Assembly (NCBI GenBank): GCA_049289295.1
Contig: JBATLL010000091.1
Coordinates: 56,704 to 120,703 of the forward strand
Length of the DNA stretch: 64,000 nt
Source: BOKV01 sp049289295
GTDB lineage: Bacteria > Pseudomonadota > Alphaproteobacteria > Rhizobiales > Rhizobiaceae
Direction of reading: 5' to 3'
Positions 63,991 to 64,000 of the stretch are shown in pieces; positions within the stretch are counted from its first letter, which is position 1; each line of letters opens with the position of its first letter. The position numbers and the translations under genes are program-made. The notes under the pieces are model-generated. The model had not been told where the DNA came from, did no database searches, and saw only the letters and a program-made list of their open reading frames with translations.

Positions 63991-64000
63991 GGTGCAGGGC

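Overview
The window is chromosomal DNA from an alphaproteobacterium, most likely of the order Hyphomicrobiales (Rhizobiales). The evidence is a class I lysyl-tRNA synthetase, the two-domain dCTP deaminase, the ligase-associated Lhr/PdeM pair, a PodJ-like Sel1/peptidoglycan-binding polarity protein, the alphaproteobacterial TIGR02186 and UPF0262 families, and the block murA-DUF2948-hisD-UPF0262-phosphatase-infA-maf-yacG. The family or genus cannot be fixed from what is visible. No phage, insertion sequence, integrase or CRISPR array was seen, and most of the window is dense core genome. Many start codons are TTG or GTG placed behind good Shine-Dalgarno (SD) sequences.

Layout. 1-5.5 kb: 3' end of dcd, an exported pentapeptide-repeat protein, a membrane glycosyltransferase, a family 3 solute-binding protein and a fatty acid hydroxylase. 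5.6-11.4 kb: a TerB-like protein, lysyl-tRNA synthetase, a degenerate nuclease-like protein, an S24-type repressor, a DsbA-like isomerase, a methyltransferase and a DUF3291-like protein. 11.4-20.4 kb: a beta-oxidation block on the minus strand. A MerR regulator and a candidate 57-residue ORF sit upstream, followed by two acyl-CoA dehydrogenases, two tandem DUF1330 genes, a glutathione transferase, a thiolase and a FadJ-type enzyme, closed by a clear terminator. 20.8-24.6 kb: the PodJ-like protein. 24.8-31.5 kb: TauE/SafE, TIGR02186 and DUF3429; then PdeM and Lhr-like helicase; RNase T2; DUF6460. 31.5-37.3 kb: histone-deacetylase-like hydrolase, MATE pump, ArsC-pyrD-DUF952, a secreted coiled-coil protein and a thioesterase.

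37.3-43.9 kb holds a signalling and transport module: a large sodium:solute symporter, a small membrane protein, a LuxR-type response regulator and a hybrid histidine kinase whose sensor is itself a symporter domain. This resembles the CrbS/CrbR (MxtR/ErdR) systems that control acetate use. The kinase gene is interrupted by one in-frame TAG at codon 94, which is the most notable anomaly of the window.

44.1-49.7 kb: mscL, a type I secretion ABC transporter with its HlyD adaptor, dgkA and a surface-carbohydrate protein. 49.8-56.6 kb: tRNA-Thr, a small conserved-looking ORF, the murA-to-yacG block, tRNA-Phe and a Nudix hydrolase. 56.6-64 kb: a PiT phosphate transporter, a hydroxypyruvate-isomerase-like enzyme and, on the minus strand, an M24 peptidase followed by a four-gene Dpp/Opp peptide importer that lacks a binding protein in the window.

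I did not find a clearly new multi-gene system. The best candidates for follow-up are the amber-interrupted sensor kinase and the structured region (small ORF, two perfect hairpins, terminator) between merR and the acyl-CoA dehydrogenase operon.
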